A stretch of 64,000 nt of DNA from Streptomyces sp. 378 (GTDB lineage Bacteria; Actinomycetota; Actinomycetes; Streptomycetales; Streptomycetaceae). The stretch lies in assembly GCF_030124145.1 (NCBI RefSeq), contig NZ_JASKMS010000028.1:1-64000 (forward strand), given 5' to 3'. A program made the translations under genes and the position numbers. The notes beneath the pieces were generated by a model that had not been told where the DNA came from, ran no database searches, and worked only from the letters and a program-made list of their open reading frames with translations. The stretch's first letter is position 1; each line of letters starts with the position of its first letter. Below are positions 9,004 to 17,163 of the stretch, piece after piece.

Positions 9004-10331
9004 CGCCCTTCACCTCCCGTGCGGTTGGTACTGCTGTTGCGGGTGTTGCTGGCGTGGGGGGTGTTGACGGGGCTGCTCGAACGGGGGGCGGGGGCGGCGG
9101 AGGGGACAGATCCGCCGCCGCCGTTCGAGGTGCGCGCACTGTGCGCGGCGACTCCGCCGGAGGCGGGGTTGCTGGGGCGGGGGGCGGAGGACTGGCTGCC
9201 TCCGCCGTTGTGGTCGGCGCGGGAGCTGTGGGTCTTGATGCCCTGCGCGACCAGGGACGCCGGGGAGCTGATGACGGCCGCGGCCTTGCCCTCGGCGCCC
9301 CGCATGATGCGGTTGTTGCGGGAGCCGGCGATCTCGTCGCCGAAGCCGGGTACGAAGCGGTAGATCATCGCGCTGGCGAAGATGGCGAGCAGGATGATGG
9401 CGAGGCCGGAGACGACGGCGGAGAAGGCGTCGGGGCCGTCGTCGGCGGAGAGCGCGCCGGCGAGGCCGAGGACGATGACGATGACCGGCTTGATGAGGAT
9501 GACCGCGATCATGATGCCGGCCCAGCGGCGGACGTGGCCCCACAGGTTCTTGTCGACGAGCCCGGCGTAGACGACGGTGCCGAGGAGGGCGCCGACGTAG
9601 AGCAGGGCGGCCCTGATGACGAGCTCCAGCCAGAGGACGCCGGCGGCGAGGATGCTGACCAGGGAGACGACGATCAGCATGATCGGGCCGCCGCCGATGT
9701 CCTCGCCCTTCTTGAGGGCCTCGGAGAAGGTGCCGAAGAACGCGTCGGTCTGGTCGCCGGTGGCTTTGGCGAGGACCTCGGTGATGCCGTCGGTCGCGGA
9801 GACGACGGTGTAGAGGATCAGGGGGGTGAAGGCGGAGGCCAGCACCGTGAGCCACAGGAAGCCGATGGCTTCGGACAGGGCGGTGGTGAGGGGGACGCCG
9901 CGCACCGCCCGCTTGGCGACGGCCAGGAGCCAGAGCAGGAGCGTGAGGATCGTCGACGCGGCGAAGACGACGGCGTACTGCTGGAGGAACTTGGGGTTCG
10001 TGAAGTCGACGTTGGCGGTCTCCTTCACGGCGTCGCTGAGCTTGTCGACGGTCCAGGACGCGGCGTCGGCACAGCCCTTGGCGAGGGAGGAGAGGGGGTC
10101 GAGGGTGGAGGCCGGGTCGAGCCGGGAGGTCCCGCTGCCGCTGCCGCTGCCGGTGTCGCCCTCGCAGATTTCTCTGGCCTCGCCCCTGAGGAGGTCGCAG
10201 GCGTTGTTGCTGGGTGAGGGGCTGGGGCTGGGGGTGGGCGCGGCGAATGCACGGGTGGCCAGCAGCACCGTGGCCGTCTGCACCGCTGCGACCGCGGCGC
10301 CGAGTTTGAGTACGTGATGCTTACCGGGCAT
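9000..10331 (-). CDS. TrbL/VirB6-like conjugal transfer membrane protein
   Basis: A 443-residue polytopic protein. A signal-like segment (about 5-30) is followed by a Ser/Pro-rich and Gly/Ser-rich region, then six or so hydrophobic helices from ~120 to ~325, and a long low-complexity cytoplasmic tail rich in Gly, Ser and Asn. This layout is typical of TrbL/VirB6 channel subunits of Gram-positive conjugation systems. Its start overlaps the end of the VirB8-like gene by 11 bases. It probably forms part of the inner-membrane channel. Confidence 0.88.
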   Translation of the reverse strand: MPGKHHVLKLGAAVAAVQTATVLLATRAFAAPTPSPSPSPSNNACDLLRGEAREICEGDTGSGSGSGTSRLDPASTLDPLSSLAKGCADAASWTVDKLSDAVKETANVDFTNPKFLQQYAVVFAASTILTLLLWLLAVAKRAVRGVPLTTALSEAIGFLWLTVLASAFTPLILYTVVSATDGITEVLAKATGDQTDAFFGTFSEALKKGEDIGGGPIMLIVVSLVSILAAGVLWLELVIRAALLYVGALLGTVVYAGLVDKNLWGHVRRWAGIMIAVILIKPVIVIVLGLAGALSADDGPDAFSAVVSGLAIILLAIFASAMIYRFVPGFGDEIAGSRNNRIMRGAEGKAAAVISSPASLVAQGIKTHSSRADHNGGGSQSSAPRPSNPASGGVAAHSARTSNGGGGSVPSAAPAPRSSSPVNTPHASNTRNSSTNRTGGEGR

Positions 10332-11145
10332 AAGTGAACCCTCCGTACCCCTCGACGGCCTTGCTCATGTCCTCCGCGGTGGAGGCCCTTTGGTCGCGCC
10401 CGACCGGGACCGGACCGTCCTTCTGGGTGAAGCCGGTGACCTTCCAGTCACCGTCGACCCACTTCAGCTGGTAGGTCGTGGTGTACCAACTCTCCGTCAC
10501 GGGGTTCTTTGAGCCCTCACCTGACAGGCCGAAGAGGGACGTGTACCAGAGCGCGACCGAGGCTGTGCTGTTGTTGTAGGAGGTGACCTTGGTACCGACC
10601 GGGACGACGCGCGAGACGAAGGTCTGGCCGCCGGGCGCGGTCCCGTCCTTGGTGAGGCCGAGCTTCTCGAGGAAGCTCTCCTGTGAGTAGACCTGATCGA
10701 ACTCGGGGAGTTGGGCGGCGGCGACATCGGGTGCGTACACGGTGTTGACGATCGCGTGCCGCTTTTCGAGTTGGTACATGTCGGCCGACCCGAGGGCGAC
10801 GCCGTAGTTGGTGGCTGCGGACTGGGCGCCCTGCTCTGTGTGGGCGTAGCCCGTGGCGATGTCGCCGGTCTTGGACGTGACCGGCTGCTGTCCCGTGGGC
10901 GCTGTCGCCGAGCTCTCCGCCTTGTCACTGCCGGAGCCACCGGCCTCGCTGCCGCCGCCCCCCCGGTTCGCGAAGGCGATCGCCGCGATCAGGAGGACCA
11001 CCACGCCCACCACCGTGACCAGACTGCGGGACGAGCCGCGGCGGCGGGGGTCGCCGAAGGCGTCGCCGGAGTCGGGCAGGCGGGTGCGGGTCTGGCCCGT
11101 GCCGGCGTAGCCGCCGGAGGACCCGTGGTCGTCACCGAGACTCAT
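10321..11145 (-). CDS. TcpC/VirB8-like conjugal transfer protein
   Basis: A 274-residue bitopic protein: a cytoplasmic N-terminus with basic residues, one transmembrane helix (~43-60), a Gly/Ser linker and a C-terminal domain of ~190 residues resembling the NTF2-like folds of TcpC/VirB8 (ESWYTTTYQLKWVDGDWKVT is the characteristic strand pair). Such proteins are scaffold components of Gram-positive T4SS. The start overlaps the preceding 40-residue ORF as ATGA. Confidence 0.82.
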   Translation of the reverse strand: MSLGDDHGSSGGYAGTGQTRTRLPDSGDAFGDPRRRGSSRSLVTVVGVVVLLIAAIAFANRGGGGSEAGGSGSDKAESSATAPTGQQPVTSKTGDIATGYAHTEQGAQSAATNYGVALGSADMYQLEKRHAIVNTVYAPDVAAAQLPEFDQVYSQESFLEKLGLTKDGTAPGGQTFVSRVVPVGTKVTSYNNSTASVALWYTSLFGLSGEGSKNPVTESWYTTTYQLKWVDGDWKVTGFTQKDGPVPVGRDQRASTAEDMSKAVEGYGGFTYAR

Positions 11146-11264
11146 GCCGCGTACGCCCCCTCGATGTCGTGCGGAAACGCTTCGTACCGGTCGTACTTCT
11201 CATACTCCTCGTACGACGGTAGCCGCGCTGGTTCCCGCGCGGGCGCGGTGTGGTGACTCGACAT
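11142..11264 (-). CDS. Possible 40-residue protein in the T4SS operon
   Basis: An ATG-initiated 40-codon frame ends in an ATGA overlap with the VirB8-like start, as other genes of this operon do. The product is acidic and Tyr/Glu-rich, with LPSYEEYEKYDRYEAFPHDI in its second half, and has no membrane segment. A GAGG lies upstream, further away than usual. I do not recognise a family. The overlap argues for translation, but the small size and a CTA leucine codon leave doubt. Confidence 0.5.
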   Translation of the reverse strand: MSSHHTAPAREPARLPSYEEYEKYDRYEAFPHDIEGAYAA

Positions 11265-11353
11265 CAGGGAGACGCAACCTCAGCCGGTGGGCACGACGGG
11301 CGGGTGGGATGGAGAGGGAGCCGGGTGCGCCCGGCGGGCGGACGGTGCCCGGG

Positions 11354-11707
11354 CTATACGGCCATGCCGTACACGATGGTGAACAGCGTCCCGAGTGAGC
11401 CGATGATGAAGACGCCCGTCAGACCCGCGATGATGAGGCCCTTGCCCTGTTCCGCGCTGAAGGTGTCCCGCAGGGCGGTGGCTCCGATGCGCTGTTTGGC
11501 GGCGCCCCAGATGGCGATGCCGAGGCAGAGCAGGATGGCCACCGCCATCACGACCTCGATCATCACCTTCGCCTCGTTGCCCAGGTTGCCGAAGGGGCCC
11601 CAGTCCGGAGCGATCCCGCCGATGATGGTGTTGATGTCTCCCTTGTCGGCCGCAAAGAGCACGTAAGTCACCGCCCCTGTTGGGTAGTCCGCATCCTCTG
11701 CGGGCAT
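11354..11707 (-). CDS. Small pilin-like (VirB2/TrbC-like) membrane protein
   Basis: About 117 residues from the ATG used here; a GTG at 11671 would give 105. It has two long hydrophobic helices separated by a short basic loop (GAAKQRIGATALRDT), the architecture of VirB2/TrbC pilins and small T4SS membrane subunits. It is the first gene of the leftward operon. Assignment rests on size, topology and context, since such proteins share little sequence. Confidence 0.75.
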   Translation of the reverse strand: MPAEDADYPTGAVTYVLFAADKGDINTIIGGIAPDWGPFGNLGNEAKVMIEVVMAVAILLCLGIAIWGAAKQRIGATALRDTFSAEQGKGLIIAGLTGVFIIGSLGTLFTIVYGMAV

Positions 11708-12141
11708 GCAGAGGTCAGGCCTCATTCTCGCCGACAATGATGCTGTCGGATGTCGACTTGGCGTCATTGTTTGGCGGAATTCGTACGAACACCTTGCCAC
11801 CGTTCCGCGCCGGGCCCTAGTGGGGGCGACGGGCGGTGCGCGAAGGATCGTATGGTCACTCTGTGTATCACGGCAGGTCACACCGGGCAATGAGGCCTGA
11901 GCGGAACCTGGTGTGCGGTTCCGTCGTTGTGCCGCTCTTGCGGCCTTTTTCACCTTTGACAGCTGTTTCTGACGGCTGGTCGGGTGAGTGGTCGCGCCGG
12001 TGTTCTCCGGGTGAAGGCTACCTGGCAAGGCGAACGGGTCGCGTCGGGGTTGCCGCAGCCCGTGCATTCCGCGGCCGGCTCCGGGCCCCCACGGCCCTGG
12101 GCGCCGTTCCGCAGTGACGTTCCGTCATGGGTGGGGAGGCG
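11708..12141. other. Intergenic region upstream of the T4SS-like operon
   Basis: I see no convincing gene in these 434 bases; the reading frames present are short and lack family features. The promoter of the leftward operon should lie here. A short inverted repeat, CCGACA-N7-TGTCGG, lies at 11731-11749 close to the operon start and could be an operator, but arms this short can arise by chance. Confidence 0.5.
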
Positions 12142-12321
12142 TCAGCCGGTGGAGGCGCCAGGCCCTTTCGGGGTGCCCGGACCGGTCGGGCCGTCGTAGC
12201 CCGTCCGGGCGGTGCGGAAGCAGCCGGTGGCGCGGCTGCCGTTGCTGCCGCCGGTGACGTCGTTCAGGGCGGTGGTGTTCGCGTAGGGGAACTTCGCCGG
12301 GTAGGAGCCGGTGGGGTGCCC
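12142..12321 (-). pseudogene. C-terminal remnant of a secreted S53/S8-type serine peptidase
   Basis: The leftward frame encodes ~59 residues resembling the C-terminus of Streptomyces sedolisin/subtilisin-type peptidases: an FPYANTTALNDVTGGSNGS stretch, then a Cys-containing segment and TGYDGPTGPGTPKG just before the stop. These proteases normally need more than 400 residues, and no catalytic part is present upstream, where the frame runs antisense through another broken gene. I interpret it as a deletion relic. Family assignment is by motif memory. Confidence 0.6.
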
Positions 12322-12339
12322 GCCACAGCCGCCGCTCCG

Positions 12340-13064
12340 GTGAAGCGCGTCCTGCCCATCGCCGTGGTCCCCGTCGCCCTCCTCGCCGCGTCCACCGCGA
12401 CCGCCGACGACGGGGCCGGGCCCTTCGGCGTGACCGTCACCGCGCGGGACGCCCGGGTCGGGGTCCTCGTCCCCGCCGCACGGGCGGCCCGGCCGGCCGG
12501 CGGGCACTTCCGCACCGCGTCCGTGGTCGACGCGCCGCACCGGAACCTGATCGTCACCGCCGCGCACTGCCTGGGGGGCGACGCGGGGCTGGTTTTCGTG
12601 CCGGGCTACCGCGACGGGTGGGCACCTTACGGGGACTGGACGGTGGTGCGGCGCTTCCTGCCACGCGGGTGGGTCGGGGGACGGCACGAGGACGGCGACG
12701 TGGGGTTCGCCGCGGTCGCCGCGCGGGGCGGTGCGGGGGTCGAGGACGTGGTCGGCGGCGACCGGTTCGTGACCGGTACGGCCGCGGGGGTCACCGCGGT
12801 GACCGTCAGCGGGTACCCGACACCCGCGAGACGCCCGTCCGCTGCACCGCCGGGCAGGCCGCGCACGGCCGCGCTCAGCAGCGCATCGTGTGCCCCGGCT
12901 TCGGCGGGGGGACCAGCGGCAGCCCCTGGGCGAACGGCGACGGCAAGGTCGTCGGGGTCCTCGGCGGGCACGACCAAGGCGGCACGATCCCGGGCGGCCC
13001 CTACAGCGTGGTCCTCGGCGCGGAGGCGGAGCGGCTGTACCGGGAAGCGGCCGGAGAACCGTGA
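12340..13064 (+). pseudogene. Trypsin-like secreted serine protease with a frameshift
   Basis: The first frame from GTG 12340 gives a signal peptide (VLPIAVVPVALLAASTATA), the catalytic His in VTAAHC and the Asp in HEDGDVGF. The catalytic Ser region (GFGGGTSGSPW) and the end of the domain are in the +1-shifted frame that stops at 13064. The switch falls at about 12817-12819, where one base added to CC would restore TAC-CCN-GAC-ACC. Either this is an inactivated gene or a one-base sequencing error. No clear ribosome site precedes the GTG, and the start abuts the S53 remnant. Confidence 0.75.
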
Positions 13065-13235
13065 CGCGCCGCGATCCCGTGCGCCTCCCGGATCCACCGT
13101 TGCCCTCGCCGTGCTGCCCGTGCCGTGCCCCGTTCCTCCGTCCGCCCCCGACTCTCCTCCCCGTGATCATTCCCGGGCGTGGCGCCCGCCTCTACACTGA
13201 CCCACGGACTCCTGGGCGGCGAGGGGCGGTTGACG

Positions 13236-14237
13236 GTGCGTAAGGCATGGATCGTGGCGAGTGTTGCGATCAGCTCCGCCGTGGCCTTCGTCATGTTGCT
13301 CGTCGTCGGGGTCTACCTCGTCGCCGGGAACCTGGCCAACGGCGTGGCCGGTGGGACGAAAGCGTTGGCCAAGGGGTCGGTGCCCGCCGCGTACGCGGCC
13401 ACCGTGCAGAAGTGGGGCAACCTCTGCCCCGCCATCAGCCCGGCCCTGCTCGCCGCCCAGCTCTACCAGGAGAGCGGCTTCAACCCGAGAGCCCAGAGCC
13501 ACGCCGCCGCGCAGGGCATAGCGCAGTTCATCCCCGGCACCTGGGCCAGTCACGGCATCGACGGCGACGGCGACGGCGACCGCGACGTGTGGGACCCGGC
13601 GGACGCGATTCCCTCCGCCGCCTCCTACGACTGCGAACTCGCCTCCTACGTGAAGAAGGTTGGCGGGAATCCGACCGAGAACATGCTGGCCGCCTACAAC
13701 GCGGGGGCGTACGCGGTGATCAAGTACGGCGGTGTGCCGCCGTACAGCGAGACCCAGAACTACGTGAAGCGGATCACGGCCCTCTCGGAGAGCTTCGCCG
13801 CGCCCGCCGGGCGGGTCGACCCCTCCGAGCAGGCCGCCGGCGCGATCGAGTACGCGCAGAAGAAGCTCGGCACGCTCTACCTCTGGGGCGGCACCGGTAC
13901 CGCTGAGCAGGGCGGACGCTTCGACTGCTCGGGACTGACCCAGGCCGCCTATGCGAGCGTGGGCATCAAGCTGCCGCGCGTCGCCAACGACCAGTACAAC
14001 GCCGGTCCGCACCCCTCGCGGGACGAACTGCTCCCCGGCGACCTCGTGTTCTTCTCGGACGACCTCACCAATTCCCGCGCCATCCGGCATGTCGGCATTT
14101 ACGTCGGAGGTGGGTACATGATCGACGCGCCCCGGACCGGCGCCGTCATCCGATTCGACCCGATCGACACGCCTGACTACTTCGGGGCCACCCGTGTCAC
14201 CGAAGATGGCGCGAAAGCACTGCCCACCACGGTGTGA
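13236..14237 (+). CDS. Two-domain peptidoglycan hydrolase (SLT transglycosylase + NlpC/P60)
   Basis: A 333-residue membrane-anchored wall hydrolase. One N-terminal transmembrane segment (~8-30) precedes a lytic transglycosylase domain with catalytic E79 in QESGFN and downstream AYNAG. A C40 peptidase domain follows, with C231 in RFDCSGL and H285 in RHVGIY. VirB1/TcpG-type proteins of Gram-positive T4SS have this domain pair, so it probably opens the cell wall for the neighbouring secretion apparatus, though it is on the opposite strand. GTG 13236 is chosen because GAGGGG lies nine bases upstream. Confidence 0.92.
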   Translation: MRKAWIVASVAISSAVAFVMLLVVGVYLVAGNLANGVAGGTKALAKGSVPAAYAATVQKWGNLCPAISPALLAAQLYQESGFNPRAQSHAAAQGIAQFIPGTWASHGIDGDGDGDRDVWDPADAIPSAASYDCELASYVKKVGGNPTENMLAAYNAGAYAVIKYGGVPPYSETQNYVKRITALSESFAAPAGRVDPSEQAAGAIEYAQKKLGTLYLWGGTGTAEQGGRFDCSGLTQAAYASVGIKLPRVANDQYNAGPHPSRDELLPGDLVFFSDDLTNSRAIRHVGIYVGGGYMIDAPRTGAVIRFDPIDTPDYFGATRVTEDGAKALPTTV

Positions 14238-14482
14238 ACCGTGTGTAAACCAACCCCCTGAGCTGCGAAGACGTGTCTCTCTTCGATAACGTCTGCGTGA
14301 TCATTCGGTGGAGTGTGGAACGTATCAGCGGGGACCATGCGTTCCTGTTGACGTAGCCGAGCAGACGTTCATCGGCACGTGTCCTGCATACGTGCGGCGG
14401 AAGCGGATCTACAACCACGGGGGTGGCGGGAGCGGCGCACGCACAGGTGCGCCGGGAGAGACGACGAAGGGGCCGCAGCACC

Positions 14483-15181
14483 ATGGCTGGACTCGCCGAT
14501 TCCGGGTCGAACCCCGACGTCGACCTGCTGTACGACATCAATGGCCTGGCCAAGGACGCGCCGCCGTGGTTCGACCGCGTCATGGAGTTCGTCGGTGAGT
14601 ACGGGCTGCTGCTCGCCATCGTCCTGCTCGTGCTGGGGTGCTGGTGGACCGTCAGGCGGCGCGGGGACGAGGATGCCGCGTCCACCGTCGCGGCGCTGAT
14701 CTGGGCGCCGCTGGCGGCGGGCATCGCCGTACTGGTGAACGTGCCGATACGGGGATTCGTGGAGCGGCCCCGCCCGTTCCTCGACCACCAGGGCCTCGAG
14801 GTGCTCGTCAAGGGCAAGACCGACTACTCGTTCGTCAGCGACCACGCGACGATCGTCATGGCGCTGGCCGTCGGCCTGTTCGTCGCCAACCGCAGGTTCG
14901 GGCTGGCCGGGCTGGTGCTCGCGCTGTTCGGCGGGTTCATCCGCGTCTACATGGGCGTGCACTACCCGACGGACGTCGTCGGCGGGTTCGCGCTGGGGAC
15001 GGCAGTGGCGCTGCTGTTGTCGCCACTCGCCATGGCCCTGCTGACGCCCGTGGTGCGGGCCGTCGAGCGGTCGCCCCGGGCGGGGTGGCTGGTGCGCGCC
15101 AGAGGGCGGGCCGACGGGGAGGACACGGTGATTCCCGAGACGCGCAGTGAGCGCGCCTCGGAGAGGGACCTCGCCGCCTGA
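14483..15181 (+). CDS. PAP2-family membrane phosphatase
   Basis: A 232-residue polytopic protein of the phosphatidic acid phosphatase type 2 superfamily. Motifs are ERPRPF (motif 1, with preceding basic residues), SFVSDHA in place of PSGH (motif 2) and RVYMGVHYPTDV (motif 3, catalytic His). These enzymes dephosphorylate lipid phosphates or undecaprenyl pyrophosphate at the outer face of the membrane. The ATG is preceded by GAAGGGG. It ends just before a convergent oxidase gene. Confidence 0.93.
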   Translation: MAGLADSGSNPDVDLLYDINGLAKDAPPWFDRVMEFVGEYGLLLAIVLLVLGCWWTVRRRGDEDAASTVAALIWAPLAAGIAVLVNVPIRGFVERPRPFLDHQGLEVLVKGKTDYSFVSDHATIVMALAVGLFVANRRFGLAGLVLALFGGFIRVYMGVHYPTDVVGGFALGTAVALLLSPLAMALLTPVVRAVERSPRAGWLVRARGRADGEDTVIPETRSERASERDLAA

Positions 15182-15199
15182 CGCGGAGGCGCGAGCCGC

Positions 15200-16759
15200 T
15201 CACAGCGCCTGGGGAAAGGCGAAGAAGCGGTCGGGGTCGTACTGGTTCTTCAGTGTGGTCAGGCGGGTCGCCGCGTCTCCGTAGTACGCCTTGCGCCAGT
15301 CCGTCAGGGTCGGGTCGGTGTAGTTCTGGTAGGCCGCGCCCGAGGCGTGGGGCCGCATGGCCTGGTGGGCGGAGGCCAGCCAGGCGCGGGCCGTCGCACC
15401 GCTCGTCCCGGCTCGCCAGGCGGCGATGTACTGGGCCAGCATCCGCGAACGCCGGTGGACGAAGGCCGTGGACGTGGGGGAGACGCGGTTGACCGCTCCG
15501 CCGAGGGCGGTCAGTGCGATGCTGCCCGTGCCGCCGCGCACCGAGCCGATCTGCGACAGCAGGGCGCGGATGCCGGCCGGGGACAGCGAGCGGTCGAAGA
15601 AGTCCGAGGCGGCGGCGTACGTCTCGCGGCCGAGCGCGCCCTTCGGGGAGCGGCCCGGGGTCGAGCCGGGCAGATGGCACTGCGCGTCCGTCGGGAACGA
15701 GGAGCAGCCCGCGTACACCTCCATCGACTCCTCGTACGAGCGGCGCTTCAGGGAGACGCTGCGGGCCGGGGCGCCGACACGGTCGGCGAGACGGTCCACG
15801 GCGTTCTTGAGTTCGCCGTGGGTGCCGAGGGAGAAGGCCGCGACCGAGACGGTCGGGGTGCCGCCCGCGGCGTTGGCGAGGTGGAGCGACGACCAGATCT
15901 CTTCGGGCTGTGACGGCCCCCACTCCTGCCAGGCCTGCACCACCGCCGCCGCCTTCGACCAGGGCCAGGACAGGTACGCCGAGACGCCCTGCGGCGCCGG
16001 ATGCGTCCGGAAGCGCAGCTCCGTGACGACACCGAAGTTGCCGTTGCCGGCGCCGCGCAGGGCCCAGAAGAGGTCCTTGTTCTCGCGGGAGTCGGCGGTG
16101 AGCTGTGTGCCGTCGGCGGTGATCAGGGTGGCCTGGGTGAGGCTGTCGCAGGTCAGGCCGTAGGCGCGGGAGACCACGCCGTGGCCGCCGCCGAGGGTGA
16201 GGCCGGAGACGCCGACGGTGGGGCAGGAGCCGGCGGGGATCGTGACGCCCTTCGCGGCGAGGGCCCGGTAGACGTCGATGAGTTTGGCGCCGGCGCCGAC
16301 CACGGCGGTGGTGCCGGAGGCCCGGACGCGGTTGAGCTTCGAGACGTCGATGATCAGACGGCCGTCGCCGGAGGACCACCCGGCGTAGGAGTGGCCGCCG
16401 TTGCGGATCGCCACCCGCAGGGCGTGGGCGCGGGCGTAGGCCAGGGTCGTGCGGATGTCGTCCGGATGGGACACGTACGCGACCGCGGCGGGCTTCAGGC
16501 TGTCGAAGCGGGTGTTGTAGAGCTGCCTGGCCGCGGGCCAGTCGGCGTCGCCGGGGCGGATCAGGGGGCCGTCGAGGTCCCGCGCCAGGGCGGCCCAGTT
16601 CGCGGCGGTGGACCGTGAGGTGGTGGCGGTGCGCACGGCGTCGGTGGCGGTGGCCGTGGCCCCGGAGCGGGTGCCCGACGGGGTGCAGGCGGTGATGAAG
16701 GGGTTCGCGGCCATGGCGATGGCTGCCGTGCCGGCGGTGAGGATCGTGCGCCGCTCCAT
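15200..16759 (-). CDS. Tat-exported FAD-dependent oxidase (BBE-like)
   Basis: A 519-residue berberine-bridge-type oxidase. The N-terminus has an RR pair (MERRTILTAG), a hydrophobic stretch and a lipobox-like FITAC, suggesting a Tat-exported lipoprotein. The FAD domain shows RNGGHSYAG, with the His that binds FAD, and AGSCPTVGVSG, whose Cys is the second attachment point in bicovalent flavoproteins. The C-terminal BBE motif (NQYDPDRFFAFPQ) is present. It probably oxidises a sugar or aromatic compound outside the cell. The start has GGGAGG immediately upstream. Confidence 0.92.
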   Translation of the reverse strand: MERRTILTAGTAAIAMAANPFITACTPSGTRSGATATATDAVRTATTSRSTAANWAALARDLDGPLIRPGDADWPAARQLYNTRFDSLKPAAVAYVSHPDDIRTTLAYARAHALRVAIRNGGHSYAGWSSGDGRLIIDVSKLNRVRASGTTAVVGAGAKLIDVYRALAAKGVTIPAGSCPTVGVSGLTLGGGHGVVSRAYGLTCDSLTQATLITADGTQLTADSRENKDLFWALRGAGNGNFGVVTELRFRTHPAPQGVSAYLSWPWSKAAAVVQAWQEWGPSQPEEIWSSLHLANAAGGTPTVSVAAFSLGTHGELKNAVDRLADRVGAPARSVSLKRRSYEESMEVYAGCSSFPTDAQCHLPGSTPGRSPKGALGRETYAAASDFFDRSLSPAGIRALLSQIGSVRGGTGSIALTALGGAVNRVSPTSTAFVHRRSRMLAQYIAAWRAGTSGATARAWLASAHQAMRPHASGAAYQNYTDPTLTDWRKAYYGDAATRLTTLKNQYDPDRFFAFPQAL

Positions 16760-16854
16760 GGGGCCTCCCGGTGGTTCCGTCCTGGGGGACGGGGCGATGG
16801 GGGGTGCGGGTTCCATGGTCCGACGCCTGGCCTCGGCGGCGTCCGCCGCGGGCA

Positions 16855-17043
16855 TCAACCCGTCGCGTGCTTCTCCGCGTCCGTGCGCGCCTGGCTTCTC
16901 GCTCTTCTCGCCGGGCCGCGCCACCCGCAGGTGCAGTGAGCCACGCAGAAATGACCCTTCTCCATGGTCGTCGTGCGGTGTTCGGGGAGGTTGGGGGGAG
17001 GTTCCAGCCCGTCCTGCTGCGCCACGACGACAACGTTACCCAT
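16855..17043 (-). CDS. Small Cys/His-containing hypothetical protein
   Basis: A 62-residue protein with a compact GHFCVAHCTCGWRGPARR core and a basic, helical C-terminus ending in ARTDAEKH. The C-x2-H-C-x-C pattern could bind a metal, but the number of ligands is low. From memory, similar short proteins with a CGWRGPARR motif are common in Streptomyces, which supports it as a real gene. Function unknown. It is divergent from the lipoprotein gene at 17164. Confidence 0.7.
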   Translation of the reverse strand: MGNVVVVAQQDGLEPPPNLPEHRTTTMEKGHFCVAHCTCGWRGPARRARSQARTDAEKHATG

Positions 17044-17163
17044 CACAGGTGAACGGTTGGTGCGGTGGTCGGGGCGGACTGGCGTGACGGGGGCACATAC
17101 CCGTCGTTAACCGGAACAACGAGGGGGCCCGTGACGGACGTACCGGCTGGGGGTAGGCAGGCG

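Noticed and set aside
6025-9363. A 1112-codon open frame on the + strand
   Set aside because: It is antisense to three well-supported T4SS genes. High third-position GC leaves long stop-free shadows; the product is Asp/Gly/Arg-rich with no domain.
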